From Pectinophora gossypiella (taxonomy: Eukaryota; Arthropoda; Insecta; Lepidoptera; Gelechiidae): DNA of 64,000 nucleotides. The first letter of the stretch is position 1, and every line of letters starts with the position of its first letter. The stretch is from the NCBI RefSeq assembly GCF_024362695.1, contig NC_065429.1, positions 6,451,849 to 6,515,848 on the forward strand, given 5' to 3'. The position numbers and the translations under genes are program-made. The notes beneath the pieces are model-generated. The model was not told the DNA's origin. It was given only the letters and a program-made list of their open reading frames with translations, and searched no databases. Of this stretch, positions 48,301-54,300 are shown piece by piece.

Positions 48301-51300
48301 TCTACACGTGCGGTCTGTGGGTCAGCTTTACGCAGCGAACTTATGGAGCTCTGCGTGTTCAATATAATAACGCATTCAGGATGCTGTTCGGACTGCCGCG
48401 TTATTGCAGCGCCTCATTAATGTTTGCAGAGGCGCAAATTAATTGCTTCTACACCATCATGAGGAAACGTTGCGCCTCCTTGCTGCGCCGAGTGCGCGCC
48501 AGCTCGAACAGTATCCTGAGTGTGTTAGCAGACCGGTGGGACTCCCCGCTGCTGAAGCGCTGGATGCAGCTGCACGCTACTGTGCCAAGGGTCGCGCGTG
48601 TGTATTAGCTTAAGTTGTATAAGTTGTTACTAACATTAGAATATAAGTTGTTTGTTACTAACATATATGGATACAGTCCGAATTAAATAATTTGAATTTG
48701 AATTTGAATTTGAATTACAAATACTTTGCTAGATTAACTTTTACGGGGAAACGTTTGATCAACACCACAGAATATAGAATAACAAGTATAGAACGGTAAC
48801 TCCTCGCCCCGCTCCAATTCGTATTCGCCGACCTCACTCCCTCTGGGTCTTACTTTAGTCTTAAATGGCCATTATGAAGTAAGAGTGTACCCTAGCCATA
48901 GAGGCAGCCAATCAGCTCGCGACACCAAACACTTCAGGACCCCGATACCGACCCCGCCGGCGTGGTCGACGATTTCCCTCATTCAGCGCTTATCGCTATC
49001 GACCCACCAGGGTCGATTAATTCTTTCTAATATTTTTCCTCTCAGACGACGCCCTGAGCCGAGGTTCGCGCCCAAATGGGCACCCTCAGGCCTGTTGTCT
49101 TAAACGTTGTACCGGGTGAGAGCCTTCAGCGCTCCCCATTTGTCCGGCCAAGTAGTTAATGCCATCTGCGGCAAATCTACAATAAGTCACGTCAAAAAAA
49201 AAAAAAAAACAAAAAAAAAAAAAAAGAAGTAAGAGTGTGGCGGACCCAACTAGTTGGCCACCTAGTTCCGCCCACATGCAACAGATGGCGCCACATTCAA
49301 TAATGCGGTCTTGAAGCAGTCCTGAAACGCGCTATCGAAGTTTACACAGCAAGACGCATATACACAACTTCCAACATAACACCGTTGGATCGTCGATCCC
49401 TAGTCACACTACCAACTTGTGGCTTAGGTACTATGCTCAGTTCGGAAAACATCCTTTGGCGGCAGCACACCCTCGCCGGTGTGAGTATCGCAGGGTTATT
49501 ATTGAGCCGCCAAAGGCCCCTGACATGGCTCATGTAACGACTACTTACGTCAGTAAGTAGTAACCGCCACCAACGGTTTAAAGTGCCTTCCGAAGAGCTC
49601 AGCCAGAAATGTCCTAACCAAACTAGGGATCACTAATTTTTGTGATATGTCCCCACCGGGAATCGAACCCGGGACCTCCGGATCGTGAGCCCAACGCTCA
49701 ATCACTGGACCACGGAGATCATTATTTATTCATATGCTATCACCGTAGCTCACACTTTGGGTCATACAAAGTAGTTTTTTAAACCCCTGTTTATAATAAT
49801 AATAATAATAATAATTTATTTATTAAAGACAACACAGATCCATTTATTTGTTAGTACAATTCACTTAACTTATGTTAGTACCTTATAACTAGAGGGGATT
49901 TGACACGCTTTATGAGGTCCAATATCAGAGGGCTGTCACACCTATTAGCGATTGCAGCCAGGATCCCATTGCTACTGACCCGCATTCTGTTCAGCAGGGA
50001 TGCGGTTTTTTTGCGCCAGACAGCGTCAAAACCATCCACACCCGCCTCCGCGAACATAGCCGACGCGCTGCAGTAGCGAGGCAGCCGCAATAGAGCCCTG
50101 AATGCATTATTGTATTGGATACGCAGAGCATTATACGCTTTTTGAGTATATTTGGCCCACAAGCTGCTCGAGTACAGTGACGTACAGTATGCATTAAATA
50201 GTGTATTTATTTATGTATTAAACCAATTACTTGATTGCCGTTTATACTGTTATTTGTAAGTGCAGTATGCTATCCTGTCGGGGTGAGCAGTCCCCTCAGT
50301 TGTAGTGTTAAGAGGGGAAGAATTTTCCAAATGGCTAGGCTCATTAGTTAGTAGTTTTCTGTATACAGGGTGTTAGTGACATTGTAACGAAAACTTTGAA
50401 GGATGATTCAAGCCATGATTCTAAGTTGATATCAAGTGAAATTTTCCGTCGCAAAAGTATGGAACGGAACATAATTAGAAAAAAGCACTAGAAGTTTATA
50501 CATTTTCCGACAGGAAATTCCACTTGATATCAACTCGGAATCATGGTCTGAATCATCCCCCTCAATATTCGTTACGGTGTCACTCACCTACTTGTATGGG
50601 GGGTGTACAGTCATGAGCAATATAATGTACCCACTATAGGACTCATTCGCACTAACGTATTTGACATTTAGTGAGACTTACAGTTCAATTTGTCAAAAAA
50701 GTTAATGTGACATGGTGCCAAAGTGTATACATATTAATGCTCGTGACCGTAAGTAACGAATATTAGGAGAAGATTCAGCTGATTATTCCGAGTTAATATC
50801 AAGTGGAATTTTTCATCGCAAAAATATAGAATTAGGTATCCGTTCAACTTTGATAATTAGATATCGAGAGGAGCTCGGCGGCGCAGCGGTAAACGCGCTC
50901 GGTCTGCGATTGTTGAAGTTAAGCAACTTTCGCAAAGGTCGGTCATAGGATGGGTGACCACAAAAAAAAAGTTTTCATCTCGAGCTCCTCCGTGCTTCGG
51001 AAGGCACGTTAAGCCGTTGCTCCCGGCTGCATTAGCAGTCGTCAATAACCACCAATCCGCACTAGGCCCGCGTGATGGTTTAAGGCCCGATCTCCCTATC
51101 CATCCATAGGGAAGGCCCGTGCTCCAGCAGTGGGGACGTTATGGGCTGATGATGATGAATTAGATATATCGACCATTTTTAACATTTCAGTCATTCAGTC
51201 AAACACCTCCACCAACCCGCATTGGAGCAGCGTGGTGAAGTATGTTCCATACCCCCTCCGGTTGATTGAGGGGAGGCCTGTGCCCAGCAGTGGGACGTAC

Positions 51301-54300
51301 GTTCTCAGGATGATCATCTATGATCCAAACGTGAATTTGAAAACAAATTTGAAAAGCATTTATTCGAACCTGCGACCTCAAACTAAGAGTCAAGCGTTCT
51401 ACCAACTGGGCTATCACGGCTATTGGCTATCCCAAAGATTACATACATACTGTTGGGTTTTGGGCTAATAATCTAACTACAAGCTCCTCCCTCCTTCAAC
51501 GCGTGAAATTACCATTCAAATTTCGCGCACCTGACGCGGGAGCCGCGCGGTTCTCAAATCCGCCGCAACGCGTCGTCACCGTCAGCTTGGAAAAAACTAT
51601 CGCCGGCCGCGGTTCGCGCTCCCGCTGATTAATTGAAGAAAATTACTGTTCTTGTGTTAATTGTGACAATAATACCCTGGATTGAAGTGCCTCGCTCCCG
51701 GGACAAAACGTGAGTGGAGTGAGCCTTTTATTTTTTGTCTAGCCCTTTTATATTGAAAAGGTAGATAAACGCCACATACATACATAAATTCTCGCTTATT
51801 TCCCACCGGGGTAAGCAGAGACTATTGAATTCTATTTGCTTCGATCCTGACACACTCAAAGATTATCGAAAACAATAAGCTAGTTTCCAACTAGTCAAAT
51901 CAGTTACTTTTTACTAAACGTCAAAACACGAAATTACTATGGAATTTGTATGAAAAAGCACACTGTGACGTCATAGAAAAACGTGACAAAATGTCGGACT
52001 TATTATTACGTTTTTTTTGATTAAAATTCATAAATAAGTTTAATAGAAAAAAGAAAATGTTTTTCGTTAGTTTTAGATGTGTCTTTATTTAGTAATCAGA
52101 ATTTCATAATTTATCTTGAACCTAGTACACGACCCAATTATCATTAGTAAACAAGCAGACATTTTTAAATAAAAATAGAAGTAACATGAGAATCGGCACG
52201 TTCTGAAAACACAGTCCTGTTGTTGACTTTTGATTTCAATACTTAAGCACGAAGTTATGTTTGACTTAAGAGTGCATTCCGTTTAATGCATTTTTAAATA
52301 TTTTTAAAAATGTTTACCTTGCTTTTGACTGGGCTGGTTACTATCGAGGAGTGACTTGGATGTACTACTTAGCTGTCCATAGGAATTCAAATTCAAATGT
52401 ATATTTCTTCAGTAATTAAAATAGTTACACTTTCAATCGTCATTTTGTACTTAACGAACGTCTCATTTGCCTAAAACTACTGCAGCTTCTCACAACCTGT
52501 ATAGCCGGGGAAAAAGCTGCAAGAAAAACCTCGGCACAGGGCCATAGACGTCCTTTATTTAAATAAAAGAACATAAAATATTAGGTACCATACAATTTAG
52601 GGCCCTAGACGTATTTAAAAAAAAGGAACATAAAATATTAGGTACTTACTATACAATATAGTGATTCGACTGCGTAATTTTAGTTCCTAGACAGTTAATC
52701 CCATGCATTCATATCTTCTAAATAATTACTAACCTTTAATAAGTTTCTGTTAAATTACTGTCTTAAAACTGTTCAAAGGTAAATTCTGAATGTCAAAATA
52801 AAAAAAAAATGGATCGAGACTCTTCTTCTTCTATCGTGTGGGTTGTGAGGTGGAGTACCAACCTCATCAACCCTGGTGTCAGGGTTACTATTGAGCCGCC
52901 AAAGGCCCCTGCCATGGCTCATGTAACGACTACTAACTTACATCAGTAAGTAGTAAACGGAACCAACGGCTTAACGTGCCTTCCGAAGCACGGATCATCT
53001 TTCTTTCGGACAATCAGGTGAATAGAGATTTTCCATAGTTATTACATTTAAGTTCAATTTAATTAAGTATAAATTAATGTACGAATACCATTTAGTTACT
53101 TAGTTATTTTATATTTCAGTTGTTTAATTGATTTTCTAATATGCGAATTGTATTAATGGGTAATTTATTTCTTTTGCTCTGGTAACACTTAAATTGGGAT
53201 ATATCAAGTTTATATAAGGCATGACATTTGGTTATTCGCGCGCATTCTGTTTTTGTTCTACCAACGATATAAACCGCAAGTTCGTGATAACTTCGTATTT
53301 TATTTCTACTACACTTGGAATCCCTTCAACACACGTCAAAAAAAATCTAGAAGGAAAATAAAGGACAATTAATTTAATGCATTTATAAAATTAAAAATAA
53401 TTAATCCAACGATCTCTCTCGTTGATGTCTTTTGTATGGAAGTAATGAATACAGATTCTTAAAAATCGTACGAGTTGTTAAAATAGGCTAGTTTCTAACT
53501 AGTCAAATCAGTTTTTTACTAAACATCAAAACACGAAATTACTATGGAATTTGTGTGAAAAAGCACACTGTGACGTCATAGAAAAGCGTGATAAAATGGC
53601 GGACTAATTATTACGTTTTTCTTGTTAAATTCGTAAATAAGTTAAATAGAAAAAAGAAAATATTTGTCGTTAGCTTCAGTTCTGTCTTTATTTAGTAATC
53701 AGAATTTCATAATTTGTCTTGAAATAATGACGTCATCATAAGAATTCGTCGCGTTATGTCACTGTTTTTTTTTTATTATGTGTAAGTATGATGACTTTCC
53801 CACAACAAACAAAGTAAATCTTTTTTCTACAAAAATCCTCTTTTTTTAAATAATACTCTTTTTCCTCTAAAAATACTTGTTACTCCTTTATCTAAAAAAA
53901 ACTACTTATTTAAAAAAAAACTTTTGTCTACATTTTTTTAATGAGATTTTCATTCTTGACACCTATAGATCACACTTTTTTTGTTGTTCACAGGCGCGCC
54001 GCACGCGCTGCTCGGCAAGACCCGGCGCCCGCGCACCGCGTTCACGTCGCAGCAGCTGCTTGAGCTGGAGAAACAGTTCCGCATGAACAAGTACCTCTCG
54101 CGCCCGAAGCGGTTCGAAGTCGCCACCAGTCTCATGCTCACCGAGACTCAGGTAATACATACATACATAAACTCACGCACGCCTATTTCCTATGGAGATA
54201 AAAAAAAAATAAGAAAAAGAGCACCTAGGGCCCTTACTATTAAAGAGTTCATAATCATTTATTCGCAATAAAAATGGTATTACAGTTTGCAGATGGTCAG

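Larger units (their letters stand above)
26591..53993 (+). other. exex intron 2 (27.4 kb)
   Basis: Runs from the donor GTGAGT to the acceptor TTCACAG. It is filled with SINE, LINE and MITE copies listed separately. I found no other host exon in it by reading both strands. Confidence 0.85.

Noticed and set aside
53950..54160. Two open frames opposite the homeobox exon
   Set aside because: Antisense shadows of the conserved homeodomain.
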